DNA of 64,000 nucleotides from Ulota crispa (GCA_963920765.1 OY987243.1:29945060-30009059); one strand, 5' to 3'; shown: positions 23,725 to 35,560, numbered from the stretch's first letter. Made by a program: numbers and translations. Notes: generated by a model not told the origin, from the letters alone.

Positions 23725-24665
23725 TGAACCCCTAAAGGACTATTGTCCCCTTCGGGGACAAATGGAATTTTGGGCATGTACCTACAATTAAACTACTTTG
23801 TATGATTTTATGGAACCTTTATGGAAGGTAGGGAATTCAAAGATCATTGTGGGCATCTAATTTTTTCTTCATTTTGACATTTATATATTGAAGAAGTTAT
23901 ACAAGAATTTATCAAAACTAGGGGAGGAGGGGCAGTTCAAGTAAGGCCTCTCCTTTGTAAGTGGGTGTTGACTCCAAAGAGGGTCAACCCTTCCAGGCAC
24001 AAGGTGTGTACACTTGGGCAAAGGGAAGTGGAGTGGAAGGAGCCCATCTTTGGGGACTTCCAACCCTTCATTCCTTTTGCTCCTTGTAAAATTTGGTACT
24101 TCCATTTTTTAAGTGGTTTATGTATTTGTTCTTTATTGTTTTATTGTTTATTGTTTTTCCAAATTGAAATGGGCTAAGATTCCTTAGTTTTCACTGTTTG
24201 GATTTACGTAATTCAATTTTTTTAATTTTTACATAAATCCTCCAATTTTGCCTAGTATATTTGCAATTTTTGGTACCTTCCAGCATTCAAAGATTTTTTG
24301 AAGTGTGTTGCACTCCTTCAATTCATTTAAAAATTCTTCCACACATACCTAACTTTGTCTCCTACATGGATAAAATAAACCTCAACTTTGTGTGAAGCAT
24401 TTTTTTTGCTATAAGAGTGGTCAAAGTCACCTGAAATTTTTAGGGAGCAGGGAATTTATTTATTTTTCACTTCAAATGTTAATATCTCACTCCTCACCAT
24501 CCAAAACAACTTAATTTTTTTCTCACAAGTACCTCCTATAGTCTAGGGCAAGATCCTATGGTTGGATTCTCAAAAAAAAAATTTCCTACTTTTCTACTCT
24601 CTCCCCTAAAAGTGGTAGTTTTCATTGACTTTCACTAAAAAAGGGCTTGGTCATTTAGGTGTTAT
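23725..24665 (+). mobile_element. TTAA-type element, family C, copy 1
   Basis: Starts (T)GAACCCCTAAAGGACTATTG and ends GGGCTTGGTCATTTAGGTGTTAT, so both TTAA edges have mutated (TGAA and TTAT). The interior runs parallel to 35715-36635: 'ttttgggcatgtacctac', 'tcaattcatttaaaaattct', 'gggcaagatcctatggttgg'. About 940 bp. Confidence 0.75.
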
Positions 24666-24784
24666 ATTTATAATGTGAAAAAAATAAAAAAATAAAAAGT
24701 TTTTTGTATCAAATGTTTGAAAATGGTAGTTTTAAGTGTTTTTTGAGAAAAAGATGGCATTGGGCTTTGGCATTTAGGAGTTAA
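24666..24784. mobile_element. Right-end fragment of a TTAA-type element
   Basis: About 115 bp between C copy 1 and B copy 3, ending GGCATTTAGGAGTTAA and containing 'gtgttttttgagaaaaagat', which resembles the right ends of family D. It is cut off on its left by C. Confidence 0.5.
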
Positions 24785-25670
24785 TCCTTGATTTCCTATA
24801 CCATTTTCACCAAATTCAAGCTTTTAGGAGACCTACAACTTTGATGCATTGTAATTTAGTCAATCAATTGATCCACAAAAATGACCATTGAAAATAGTGG
24901 AATGCCTACTTAGAAAAGAGCTAGCACATTTTGGGAACAATTGACTTTGGAAGATGGGAGATTATAACATTTGATCAAACATGTGATGGCAGAGAATACT
25001 ATTTTATGAGCGGAGATCCATAAGCCGTGAGCCATGAATAGGGATTTTTTGTCAAAACATTAAGTTCTACCTGTAATGTGTATATAAGGCCCTATAGCTG
25101 TGCATTTTTAACCCTCATCTCTAGTAAAATCTGCTTTCTTGTTATTAGTTTTCCATGGGTTTTGAATTAAGAGTTGGTTCCTGCTAATACAATCTTGCAT
25201 TGACTCTTTGTTTTACGCTCACAAAATATTATTGTCCATGTGATAGCATAATCTCATTTTTTGGTAGATAGCTGCTATTTAATGTTTTATACAAAATTTT
25301 GTAAGTCCTTGATTCATCTATAAAAAAATTGAGCGGCAAAATTAGATGTGAATGCACACACTTGCAAGTTATTGAAGCTTTTGCTTCTTTGTATGTTAAG
25401 TTTTAGGGCTTCAAATTACTATTGCACGGACAACAATGACCAGCACAGTTGGTGAAGGTTGCTTCAATAAGGATTTAGAACATGCTTAAATCCTTGTTGG
25501 TGAATTTTCTAGCTATTAGAATGCACATGCAAAAAAATTTGCAGTGAGTATTGATTGATTGTAACTTGTAAGACATTGCTTACCACTACACCATGTATGA
25601 TGTTTTTCTCAATTAAGACTTCTAAAGCACTTATATAATAATTGGATTGCCTTACCATTACTCCAATAAC
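24781..25670 (-). mobile_element. TTAA-type MITE, family B, copy 3 (truncated, with insertion)
   Basis: Starts TTAATCCTTGATTTCCTATA and follows B copy 4, including 'caactttgatgcattgtaat'. It carries a 249-bp hAT-type insertion. The homology stops near 'ccattactccaat', about 130 bp before the expected right end. Confidence 0.7.
24988..25236. mobile_element. hAT-type MITE inside family B
   Basis: Flanked by exact 8-bp duplications CATGTGAT (24980-24987 and 25237-25244). The inner ends pair as AATACTATTTTATGAGCG with the complement of AATAATATTTTGTGAGCG. Uninterrupted B copies read 'catgtgatgacaaaatctca' here (54165-54185), the empty site. Confidence 0.85.
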
Positions 25671-26925
25671 ACGGTGTTGGCTTAAGACGAGCGCGTCTTG
25701 GGAACATGCAGGGTGTCTCGCTGCAATTGTGCTTCGCTGACTAAGAATCGTCGTCGATTTTGATCTTCATTTTTCAAATCTTCAATCTTCAATCTTTTGT
25801 TGATTTATCCTGTAACTCACTTTAGGGGTATAAGAGTCAAAGTATGGATAAGAGCTCACTAGATACGAGACGAGTAGATCGGGACAACAGACACAAACTG
25901 CCGTCCGTATGATAAGATTCTAAAATCAAATTCACGATCTGCTTGCTAGAATTTCAAATCGTGAGAACAGAGCAAGTCACAACTATGTGGGTGATTAATT
26001 CCACTTTGTCACCACAACAATAAATGAAGTTAAGTTTGGTTTAACCCAAACTGTCTGCAACAAAGTTTACAAAATAGATTGGAAATGAATTGACAAACAA
26101 GTCTCCAAAATCGGCTAGGAATAATAAAGCCACATTTTACACATATATAAAAAATAAACCCAAAACATTTTTTTTGAAGTTTTTGTATCTTTGGATCTTC
26201 AAGTTTTCATATTTTCAAATCTTCAAATCTTCATATCTTCAAGTTTTCATGTTTTAACAAAAACAATGGCAAAAATCATAAATAACAAATCTTAGAAAAG
26301 TTGAAATCTTTTATCTAGTGCCATAGATGATTCAAATATCCCAATGCTAAGTGTAATAACATTTTGAAATTTTTTTGCCTTCTAATATTCCTTCAAATTT
26401 TAACTCCATCTAAGATATTGTCCAAAAGTTATGCGAGTTTAAAGTAGAAGCTCTTCTTCTTTCTTACAAACTAAACACTGCTTCTTTAAATTTCTATAAC
26501 TTTTGTTTCACATATTTTTCATGCAAGCGTAATATCAATTTAGAAAGATGATACCACTAGCTACCATTCGTAAAAATTTCAGTACAAATTAAAACTTTGT
26601 CCGAAAGTTCTAATTAATCAAAGTTTGAATCTTAAATTTTTAGAGAGCACCCAACTTCCTAACTTCTTTATACTACAATCCCTTCAATAAATCTTCAAAT
26701 AAAATTATTGATAATAATTTGAAAAGCTATGACAACAAGCTACTACTCCTAAAAATTTGAAAAAAAAAAAATTCATACTATCTAAACGTTATAGCTCCTC
26801 AAAGTTTTGGTCTTCATAAAAAAATAAAGTAGCCAAATCCAATTCTTCACATCTCCATAATTTTTTCTTCTAAGCTTCAAATCACAAATTAAAAGACTTT
26901 CTAAAAAAATAAAATTAAGATGAAC
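25671..26925. other. AT-rich stretch, no gene
   Basis: Includes a slightly GC-richer 25680-25760 and a run of 'cttcaaatcttca'-like repeats (26205-26245). No recognised element or gene. Confidence 0.5.
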
Positions 26926-27125
26926 NNNNNNNNNNNNNNNNNNNNNNNNNNNNNNNNNNNNNNNNNNNNNNNNNNNNNNNNNNNNNNNNNNNNNNNNNNN
27001 NNNNNNNNNNNNNNNNNNNNNNNNNNNNNNNNNNNNNNNNNNNNNNNNNNNNNNNNNNNNNNNNNNNNNNNNNNNNNNNNNNNNNNNNNNNNNNNNNNNN
27101 NNNNNNNNNNNNNNNNNNNNNNNNN
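26926..27125. other. Assembly gap (200 N)
   Basis: Exactly 200 undetermined bases, a typical placeholder length. Open frames spanning it are meaningless. Confidence 0.99.
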
Positions 27126-27923
27126 ATCAAAATTTTGAGATTTTTTCCTTCTTCCAACCAACACTTATCCAGTCTTCTAACATACTAAAGAATTTCTCCT
27201 CCTAAATTAGGTGGGGCACATCTAGCCCATGCCCCTCTCCATTCTTACCCTACCATTGATATCAAACCCCTTTTTCCTCTCATCACACTTTTTTCATTCA
27301 ATTCTAAATCTTTAGTAGTATTATTCAAATAAAGGCAAACATATATGAGCCTTCCAAAACATCTAGATAAATATATAAAACAAAAATTACAAAATAAACA
27401 CCACCGTAAAGTAGCCACGTGCCCTTGCAAGCATATAATAGCTTTAAACGTTTGTCTCTAATCGCCAAGTCGTGGACTTGGTTGGCTGGAAAAGTAGTTG
27501 TTTTTTGCCGCTTGTCAATCCGGATTTAAACCTTCATTGGACTTGTCGAGCGGTGATGGCGGCCACAACTTGGCAGCTAGTGAAGCAAGAAATTGGCATA
27601 GCCAACCTGCTACCTACTCCTCTGAGTTATGTATATGATAAGATGGTGCAGCGTATTGGAATTTATGGCTGTTGCGCTGTCACTAAACCGTGATTCTCAC
27701 CACAACCATCCTTTTTGCCTCGACTGTTGATTTATTAAAATCAACACAAACATAAATAAAAAATGAGTTTCTATATAATGGAGGGATCTCTATCAAAACA
27801 ACAGACCACTTGAATACCTTAGAAATTGTAGTTTATATCAAGGTCAAAAAAATAAATCCGATACCTCAAGTAAACATGCAAAAGCATATAAGGACCATTT
27901 TGATTGTCTAAGGCATTTAGGGA
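27126..27923. other. Intergenic stretch, no gene called
   Basis: A 73-residue frame (27472-27693) sits in somewhat GC-richer sequence but carries no motif I recognise. From about 27830 the sequence leads into the right end of a TTAA-type element (GGCATTTAGGGATTAA at 27927) whose left end I cannot place. Confidence 0.45.
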
Positions 27924-28112
27924 TTAACCCTTGAATATCCAAAGCACCAGATTTTGGTTCAAAAGCTTCAAAAAACTTTGAAACCCTATTAAAGGCACAT
28001 ATCTTATTATTTTAAGGTTTTTTTTTGGAAAAGTTGCATTCAAAAGTTAGTTTCGCCGTTTAAATTTAATTTACTCTATATCTAATTCCTATTCTTTTTG
28101 GGGGAAGGTTAA
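27924..28112. mobile_element. Short TTAA-type element (tentative)
   Basis: TTAACCCTTGAATATCCAAA to GGGGGAAGGTTAA, 189 bp. The inverted match covers only about 8 bp beyond TTAA. It is chained to its neighbours: its left TTAA ends one element and its right TTAA begins family R. Confidence 0.4.
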
Positions 28113-28348
28113 CCTTTAAAAGACCGAGCAGCCCTTTGCAACCGATACAATATTTAGTATTTTTTTATATTTGGAATGCATCCACATCTTTACAACATTT
28201 GATATCAACAAAAAAATTGGAGAATAGATCAACACGGTTCTAGTAAGCTACTTTAGATCCCAAACTAAAAATTTTTATTGGTAACAAATGACAATTATAC
28301 ATCTGCATATTTACTATGTAATATGTAGACAGGTCCTTTAAGGGTTAC
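28109..28348 (+). mobile_element. TTAA-type MITE, family R, copy 1
   Basis: TTAACCTTTAAAAGACCGAG to GGTCCTTTAAGGGTTAC, 240 bp. It matches both outer parts of 37958-39094 ('gtaacaaatgacaattatac', 'acatttgatatcaacaaa') and so serves as the uninterrupted version of that copy. Confidence 0.75.
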
Positions 28349-28957
28349 CCGGAAGCATACATTTTATGTCATGAATAGTGTCATTGAGCCTATGAAAATT
28401 GTCACATTGAAAAGATTGGCATCAACTTTAGCAAAAGGTGAAGATTTCTCTTGGGCACTCTTTTGGGCACTAAAGGCCTTTTTATTGAAATTTTGACATC
28501 TAACAAAATCTAAAAGTGCTTTTGGACTAATTTCACTTGGAATCTTTGTTATCAAAATTAGAATTCATTTACTAGTGAATTTCTTTCATTCTTACTGATT
28601 TTTGGTCAATAATTGAAGCTAAAAAATACTTTGTATTAGACAATTGCGCTTTAACAGTTGCGTTGCAGGCTTATTTGTGAAATTGTGGTCATGGATTTGG
28701 AAGGTGGGTCATAAGTTTTGAAGTAACAACAATAAACAATGAAGCATCCTAGGTGGTTGTTTCCCAAATTTTCATCCAAAAGTTACCAAATTTCATTAGA
28801 AGTTTAGGCAGCTCCAAAAAAAGCAAAAAATTCCATACTCATCATCATTCAATCACAATTATTTTAAAATCCGTGTGGCCATTTTGGATTTTTTTGGATA
28901 GGGCCATCTAGAAGCCTTGAAGTTCTAGACTCGATGCTTACAATTTTATTTTGATAC
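28349..28957. other. AT-rich stretch, no gene
   Basis: No transposon ends or coding region recognised. Confidence 0.5.
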
Positions 28958-29480
28958 TTAACCCCTACACGTCCAAGGGGGTAAGGGCAAAACACATATA
29001 CGTTATAAAATAATGCTTTTGTAACTTTGATGAAGTTTGCTTCAAAAGGGAAAACAAGTATCATGATGTTTAGTAATTATCCATATGTTCAAACTTTTAA
29101 AAAAAGTTTTGGACTCTTATTGAATGAATTTAGAAGCATTTACCATCTAGTATTCATCAAAATTACAAAAAAAATCGTGGAATTTAAAATTTGGTATTAT
29201 TGGTTAAAAATATACATTCTATTCTAAAACTCAAGAATACAATCTTTTTGAAGGAGAGAACATCATTGGTTTTCCAAAATAGCAAATTTTATAACACTAG
29301 CAAATATTGAAGTATTTGTCTTTGGAAAATTCTCCTTGATGGAGTTTAACTTGGATTGACATGATTCAAATTGGGTTGAAAAGTAGATTTGCTTTTCTAT
29401 ATGAAGGTATTTTTCATCTTTGGCAGCTCACAAAAAAGGGCAACAACCAAAAAATGGTTGATTGAACATTTAGGGGTTAA
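28958..29480. mobile_element. TTAA-type element, family S
   Basis: TTAACCCCTACACGTCCAAG to GATTGAACATTTAGGGGTTAA, 523 bp. The ends agree over the first 10 bp after TTAA and then only loosely, so the pairing is probable rather than certain. Confidence 0.55.
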
Positions 29481-29525
29481 TAATGATTGCATAGGAACAA
29501 TTCAAAAACTTCAAAACTGCCTTCT

Positions 29526-29772
29526 TTAACCTTTGAGTGCCCAGCACAAGTTCACTCAAATTCAGACCCTTTGGTACTCATCCCAACCAAACTTTCATCT
29601 AAAGAGATTCACAAAAATTGACAGTACCAATTGGTAGCAAACATAGGTCCGGAGCTCAAAGAAAATAGACATGTCCTTTCACTGTACCATTGAAAAGATT
29701 ATAACGGTCAAACAAAAAAACTTTTCAAAACCGAGAGGCCATAATATGGTCCCTTGGGCGCTCAGGGGTTAA
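29526..29772. mobile_element. TTAA-type MITE, family T, copy 1
   Basis: TTAACCTTTGAGTGCCCAGC to CTTGGGCGCTCAGGGGTTAA, 247 bp, the same size as 59338-59585. It is followed after 30 bp by another right end (GCGCGATTAGGGGTTAA at 29806), so it may sit inside an older element. Confidence 0.7.
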
Positions 29773-29806
29773 ACGAGAAAAACACCCTTGCGCGATTAGG
29801 GGTTAA

Positions 29807-30323
29807 ACAATCCAAAATTTTGATGTCCTCAATTCATCTCCGAGTGCATATAACTTAGACCCCTAAAGTCTACTTTAAAAAAAAAGCAATCTCCAAACAA
29901 GTTCGCATGGACCCCACTGACCACAATTACACACTGAGATATGGGGCTCCCTTCCCTCCTCCCTAAATCCAATACAAACTATTAATAATTCTCAAATCTT
30001 GACTTCACCACGTTGATTGTCCCCAAAAATCCTTCTTTGCCTTTGCAAATAACGTTTTCACTAATATAAAAAAACAGTCCAAAAACTTTACCAATCTTTT
30101 ATTTTGAACTTATTAATTATAATGTTTCTTTATTTATGCAAAACCGCTATCTGCCTACAGTGTTGCCATTCCTCTTGTAGTTACCACTTGTAGCAACTAG
30201 GCTGGTCAAGTAATGGCATGGTTAACATTTCTGGGGAAAATTTGATAGATACCTATATTTTGCAATATTTTGATGAATACTCTTGTGCTTTTGAGAATTG
30301 TGGGAATATCATCAATAATATAA
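29807..30323. other. Intergenic stretch with a family O fragment
   Basis: No gene. At 30231-30300 the sequence 'ggggaaaatttgatagatac' followed by 'gcaatattttgatgaatact' matches the left arm of the hairpin at 5061. It is cut off by the Tourist-like hairpin that follows. Confidence 0.5.
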
Positions 30324-30446
30324 AGGTACATTCACACTTGGTGTTAGGAGGGGTATTAGCGGAGGAAAATTAGATGTATTTGGACGCACTTTTGGACTAC
30401 ATTCATACTGGCTATACTTTTCCTAACATCAAGTGTGAATGTACCT
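30324..30446. mobile_element. Tourist-like (PIF/Harbinger) hairpin MITE, 123 bp
   Basis: Ends AGGTACATTCACACTTGGTG and the complement of AGGTACATTCACACTTGATG, flanked by TAA on both sides. The terminal match runs about 25 bp. Non-coding. Confidence 0.85.
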
Positions 30447-30619
30447 TAAGAATGGCAAAGAGCTTTGCAAATATCTTGCTTGCAAGTTTTGGGAATCACA
30501 TCTTAGCCATAATCTTTTTAAATACTTTATGTTTTTGGAATTAGACAATGTTGACATGGGGTATGTATTGACATGCCTGCATCATTGTATCAAAGTTGCT
30601 TTTGTTGCATAAGCAAACA

Positions 30620-31335
30620 TTAACCCTGAGCGCCTGCAGTGAAATCCAGAAAATGAGGCTAGGAGAGACCATGCTCAAAAACGTTATATGCCCTAAGCTA
30701 GGAATTTAGATCAAGGAGGATTCACTGCTGAAATAGCAAAAAGGATGCTTGATGCACTCGACTAAAAATTTGCAAAACTTTTGACTGCACCATTTTGTAA
30801 ATTATACTAGCCAAAGTCCAATTGACTATGTGGCAACTTGCCAATTTTGGAGGGTCTGTGGCTGTGGATGCAAAAATTCATGCCTTAGAGGAGGCTTCTT
30901 GTAATGAAATTTAGGCAGGGGGTGCGGGTGCGATTCATCGGTATCCTGCTTGCAACCAAATTTGGTGATATTTTGACATCCGCAAGGTACTTTTTTAGAT
31001 GCCCAAAGTTGCAAGGCTCATACGGCATGGTGGACAATAGATGGGTACTGGTACAGCTTTGACCTCCACGAGGGCATGACTCTCAATGGTACAACTGTAG
31101 AACCTTTCTCTATTCCGAAGCATGCAAGCCAAAAACACCCCTAAGGATATGGAACTAGCCATAGTCAATGGTCTCTATCTTTGCACCTTAATTCTAAACC
31201 GCATGAAATGAATTTCTAGCGTACTATTGTCATACTTGATTTGCACAATCCATGCTTGTACAAGTGATGAAACCCCTATCAGTCCATCACCCACTATGTG
31301 ACATGAGAGTAGTACCGTACCCTTGACCAAGGGTA
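30620..31335 (+). mobile_element. TTAA-type element, family V, copy 1 (right end missing)
   Basis: Starts TTAACCCTGAGCGCCTGCAG and matches 46516-47314 up to 'gagagtagtaccgtaccc'. The last 110 bp or so and the right terminus are absent. Both copies are notably conserved over 'cttctttgtaatgaaattta'-type blocks and 'acggcatggtggacaatag'. Confidence 0.7.
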
Positions 31336-31444
31336 ATTTTCTATGCAATACGGCTATGATTTGGACTAGATTTTAGGGAAAATATAATTTTGAGGGGCAA
31401 TATTATTGCCTCTGGTTTGCTTAGGGGTCAAGCATTGTTTGTTA

Positions 31445-32019
31445 CTCCCTTTGTCCCTCTAAAACATCCAAGTCAGAAACATTTCTTGTACCACTAAATA
31501 GCTCTTTTTTGCTGATTTCAAATGTTAAGAAAACTTTTGTTGTGTTCAATGATCTCATGAGGACAAGTTAAGCTCAGGGAGCATTCCTCTCCTAGCAAGC
31601 TTGGCCTTGCCCATATGAGGTACCATTGTTGCTACTAATCTTTGAAACATCAATAATGGGGAGCTAGCAACATGCACAAATATGGTACTTTTTGCATGGA
31701 ATTTGGGTGCCCAAATGGCAACATCAAAGGTGGAGATTTTGTGTATATTTAATAGATGGTATATTGATTCTAGAATGCATGTGTCACTAACACATATAGA
31801 CTAAAATAATGAGGAGTTGGCAACATTCACAAACTATACACAAATATGGCACATTTTTGCTTGAAATTTGGGTGCCTAAATGGTCACATAAAAATTATAA
31901 GTTTTGCATACAAATGGTAGATGACATATTGATTCTATTATGCATGTGTCACTAGCACAAAAGGTTAAAAATATTGTGCAAAGGAAGCTTTTTAAATGTT
32001 TTTAGAGGGATAGAGGAAG
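31445..32019. mobile_element. Stowaway-like (Tc1/mariner) MITE
   Basis: Ends CTCCCTTTGTCCCTCTAAAA and the complement of CTTCCTCTATCCCTCTAAAA, flanked by TA on both sides. The CTCCCT..TCCC start is the classic plant Stowaway signature. It contains a 153-bp tandem duplication. The right TA is also the left TA of the next element. Confidence 0.85.
31653..31965 (+). repeat. 153-bp tandem duplication inside the Stowaway-like MITE
   Basis: Unit 1 begins 'ataatggggagctagcaaca' (31653) and unit 2 'ataatgaggagttggcaaca' (31806). Both run to 'gcatgtgtcacta'. The units differ at many positions, so the duplication is not recent. Confidence 0.85.
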
Positions 32020-32021
32020 TA

Positions 32022-32425
32022 AGGTAGCACCACCCATCAGTGTTACTGCCCCCATAAGTGTTACCTACGCCTCTGACAGGCTGACAACAAGTTATAAATA
32101 TTTAAAAAATGGTTTATGGTACTTAAGTGATGGTTTTGGGTGACAAAGTGATGGTTATGGGTGACAAAGTGATGGTTGTAGGTGACTTGCATGACAGTTT
32201 TGAGAGCCCCATCACATTGTTTTTAGCATCTCCTACTCACAATTATGAATTTTTAATAATTTTGGATTTTAAAAAATCTTTGTGAAAAAATACTTGCATT
32301 TGAAACTTTGAAATTGATGCTAATATTTTTCATTCTTTCTAATCTAGCAATATTATTTTCAAGCTTGTTTGATCGAGGTATATACCCTATAACGATTAAA
32401 CTCACGCTTATGGGTGTTCCTACCA
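32022..32425. mobile_element. Stowaway-like MITE, family Z, copy 2
   Basis: Left end AGGTAGCACCACCCATCAGT, right end (complement) TGGTAGGAACACCCATAAGC. The left TA is shared with the preceding element and the right TA is worn to TG. The inner text 'catctcctactcacaatta' is not seen elsewhere. Confidence 0.55.
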
Positions 32426-32659
32426 TGTGTGCCAGATAATAAAACTTGGTTAGCTCTTGAGGCCGCATCAATCACGTGTCATGTTCTTATCATGATATTC
32501 TTATTATGGGCATACGTGCAGCTTATTTTGTGACAAATTGTTGATAGTAATCCCATCTTTCAAATCCCTATACGGATATTTCTGCAATTTTCAAAAGCCA
32601 AGGGCATTTATCAAAATACCCCAAGATACAAGGGTAGCTATCAAATTTTCATGTAGCAC

Positions 32660-33096
32660 CAATTTTGCCTATGGTATTTGCAAATTTCATGATCTTGTGG
32701 CATTCAAAGATTTTTTGAAGTACGTTGCACACCTTTGATTGATCTGAAAATTCTCCAACATATACCTAACTTGATTCACATGGAGAAATTAAACCTCAAT
32801 TTTGATTAGAGCAATTTTTTGCTATAAGAGTGGTCAAAAGCTTTTGAAATTTTTGGGCAATAAGGGAAAAAAAAAAAAAAAAAAAAAAAAAAATCCTTAC
32901 TTTGGATGTCAATATCTCACTCCTCTACACCAAGAATGAGTTGATTTTTTCCTACAAGTGTATCCCATAGACTAGGGCAAGATCCTATGGTTGGATTTTC
33001 AAAAAAAGCTATTTTCCTACTTTTCAAGTCATTCCTCTAAAGGTGGCAATTCTCAATGACTTTCATAGAAAAAAGGGCTTGGGCTTTAGGGATGAA
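32660..33096 (+). mobile_element. Family C, copy 3 (right half only)
   Basis: From 'caattttgcctatggtattt' to 'gggctttagggatgaa' it follows the right half of C copies 1 and 2. The left half is missing. It contains a 27-base A run at 32867-32893. Confidence 0.65.
32867..32893 (+). repeat. Poly(A) run of 27
   Basis: An uninterrupted A tract inside a family C remnant. Other C copies have a short A run here, so this looks like simple slippage, not a retroposon tail. Confidence 0.9.
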
Positions 33097-33248
33097 TAAG
33101 TCAAGATACCATACCTTACTAGCAGCTTTGGCAAAGAGTTGTAAAGGTGGCAATTCTCAATGACCTTCATAGAAAAAAGGGCTTGGACTTTAGGGATGAA
33201 TAAGTCAAGATACCTTACCTTACTAGCAGCTTTGGCAGAGAGTTGCCT
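33041..33248 (+). repeat. 104-bp direct tandem duplication
   Basis: Two copies of a unit starting 'aggtggcaattctcaatgac' (33041 and 33145) with few differences. It joins the last 55 bp of family C copy 3 to the flank 'aataagtcaagatacc'. It must have arisen after C inserted, because element end and flank were copied together. Confidence 0.9.
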
Positions 33249-33829
33249 AAGGATTATTCAAAGTGACAAATTAGGAGTAGGGACTGATTTTTTTTTTTAA
33301 TTAGTCATTTTCAACAAAATAAATAGTATTGAGGCATTCATTCAAATCAAATTATATGAATAAGGTAGTTAGCTACAATATCAAAATGTGATCAACAACT
33401 TGATATGATCTTCGTTTTAGTATTTTTTTTAATAAGATGCGAGATAAGATGTGATTCATTGCAAAAATGGCAATTGCTATTTATCTCATGTTCCCTCAAT
33501 GCTTTTAAGATTTGTAAACCAACTTTTTGCTTGTGTTCTTGTATGAAAGTTGTTCTTTTAAAGTGAGAATGTGTCTCAATAAAATGAAAAGTATTGAGCA
33601 AAGAATTTTAAAAACATATATTTAGAATAGTTGACAAAAAAAGTAAGAAGCACGTTTATTGATTGATTTTGCAACTTTGAGCCCAAACTTTATCCTGTGA
33701 TCTTTGTGTAAGTCAATATAACTACAAAAAATATTTTTTTGACTCTTACTTTAACACCTTTTTGTTAACATTCTTTTAGCAATGAGTGTCCAGAATTATA
33801 AAAAAAACTAGGCAAGTGATTCAAAGAAC
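33249..33829. other. AT-rich stretch, no gene
   Basis: No transposon termini or coding region recognised. Confidence 0.5.
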
Positions 33830-33990
33830 TTGAGGTATGGATTTGAATTGGGAATTGGAGAGTGAGACGTGAGAGTTGAGACCCAATTGGGACATGAGGA
33901 GTTTGGACCCAATTGGGACTTGGAGAGTTGGGATTGAATTGGGACTTGGAGAGTTGGGACGTGGGACATAGTGTGAATCGTCCCTCAATA
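33830..33990. repeat. 26-bp repeats within a family L-like end
   Basis: On the plus strand 'aattgggacttggagagttg' recurs at 33911 and 33937, with weaker copies at 33845 and 33885. The block ends 'gggacatagtgtgaatcgtc', the complement of a family L-like terminus. The left boundary is unclear. Confidence 0.6.
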
Positions 33991-34075
33991 TATTTTACAG
34001 ATGATGGCCGGTATTGAAAGCTAATGACCATTATCAAGGGAAGCATCAGGCATGCACCATCTCCCTAAACTGTTT

Positions 34076-34433
34076 TTAACCCCTAAATGTCTAGAAGGAC
34101 GTTTTTTGTCCTTTGCCTCTGAAAAAACATTATGTATGGTAGAAGAAAGCATATTTTCATTTGATTTTTTCCCAAAAGTGATCATAAACACATGCTCCAT
34201 TATGAAAGGCAAAAAATAACTTCATCAAATACACTTGTATTTTTAGACAATCCAAATAGTGAGAAGATCCATACTGCCCTTCCTACAATTTTTGTGAGGT
34301 TAGCATGTAGTGTTCACTTTTGCAGCTAGTTGGGTACTTGTTACACCAATCATAGTTCTAAAATCTTTGAAAAACATTATAGAAGTCGTGCAGCGAGCTG
34401 GCCACGGGGATGATCCCAACATTTAAGGGTTAA
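34076..34433. mobile_element. TTAA-type MITE, 358 bp
   Basis: TTAACCCCTAAATGTCTAGA to GATCCCAACATTTAAGGGTTAA. The termini pair over about 13 bp. Non-coding and single-copy here. Confidence 0.65.
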
Positions 34434-35192
34434 AGGTACCCCTAAACTTGTAGTCTTTGGCTTTAAGCAGCCCAATTCAGATTTCTTTAACCTTTCCTCT
34501 AAAAAGCAAGTTGACTCATGGATACAAATTTGCAATCAATACAGTAGAAGTCCTCTAAACTGATATGGTTGGGACCCCAAGAACTAGATTACTTTAAGTA
34601 AGTTAGTAGTTAATTACCTTGAGGTTAGAGCCAAGATACCACCAAAGAATATTATTACTATTGAATTAATTGTTTTGGTTTGTGGTTGACGTATGGTCTG
34701 ACATAAGATTTGTGATACATTAGTTTACAAAGCATATTAGCTTACAGGAGTTCTATTGTAGTCAGTACCGGTATCACATGCATTTTTAGATTGTAGTAGC
34801 CCACAACTCTAGTCATGCATGGGCCACAAACTTTGGTTGCAAATCAACCTCTAAAAGGACCACCCCACCTAGTGTTTAAATTTTGTTTTTTCACTGATCG
34901 AGGGATCGGCACCCACCAACGCCAGCAGGTAAGGAAAAATTGGACAGAAATGGAGCGAATTAACAACAAGCATGCATTCATCCATAAAATACTAATATTA
35001 GTAGTTTTTATCTATATTCTGGTGAATCTAGTCATTGCTTGGGCAAACACTTGGTAAATTCATCCAATTTCTCACCTTGATTTTCTAGTGTTGCTGTCAC
35101 CAAGCATGAATCTAGGTAAGTTTTTGGCAAAAATTCCCCAAAAATTTAAGCAGTGGCTCCACCAAAGTTTCTTTTTTGTTTTAGTCAGGTCA
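34434..35192. other. Intergenic stretch, no gene
   Basis: The open frame at 34815-35057 ends in a hydrophobic run but shows no known motif and is not supported by any neighbour. No repeats recognised. Confidence 0.5.
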
Positions 35193-35560
35193 GAGCATCT
35201 CCACTGCAAATGCAACAATAGATGCAAATGTAACTATTGTGCGAAGGAAGGACTTTTGAGCTCCACCGCATCCACTCCAAAGCCTTTCTCAAGTTTTTGG
35301 GCAACATTGCAAGCTCTTGTCCACACCACTCTCTAGGTCTTTTGCATTCACATTACAACTCATGAGAGGACTCAAATAGGTTGAGGCTTGTTGTTTCTCG
35401 TTTTCTTTCCCAATGCTGGAGAGAAGAAGCAATGAAGTAGCGTGAGTGCGCGGTGGAAGAGCTCCCCAAAAGGGCGGACCCAGCATGTGAAGTGGCTTGC
35501 GTGGTAGCCCATGAATTCTTTGATTGCGTTTGATGTTGCAAAAATGGGGTGGAGATGCCC
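35193..35560. mobile_element. PIF/Harbinger-like MITE, 368 bp
   Basis: Ends GAGCATCTCCACTGCAAATG and the complement of GGGCATCTCCACCCCATTTT, flanked by TCA on both sides. GAGCATCTCCA is a recurring start of plant Tourist-type MITEs. Somewhat GC-richer than its surroundings. Confidence 0.75.

Noticed and set aside
26901-27164. Open frames across the N run
   Set aside because: Most of their length is undetermined sequence.
32867-32893. Poly(A) tail of a SINE or LINE
   Set aside because: It lies in the middle of a family C remnant where other copies also have A-rich text; no RNA polymerase III boxes or target duplication seen.
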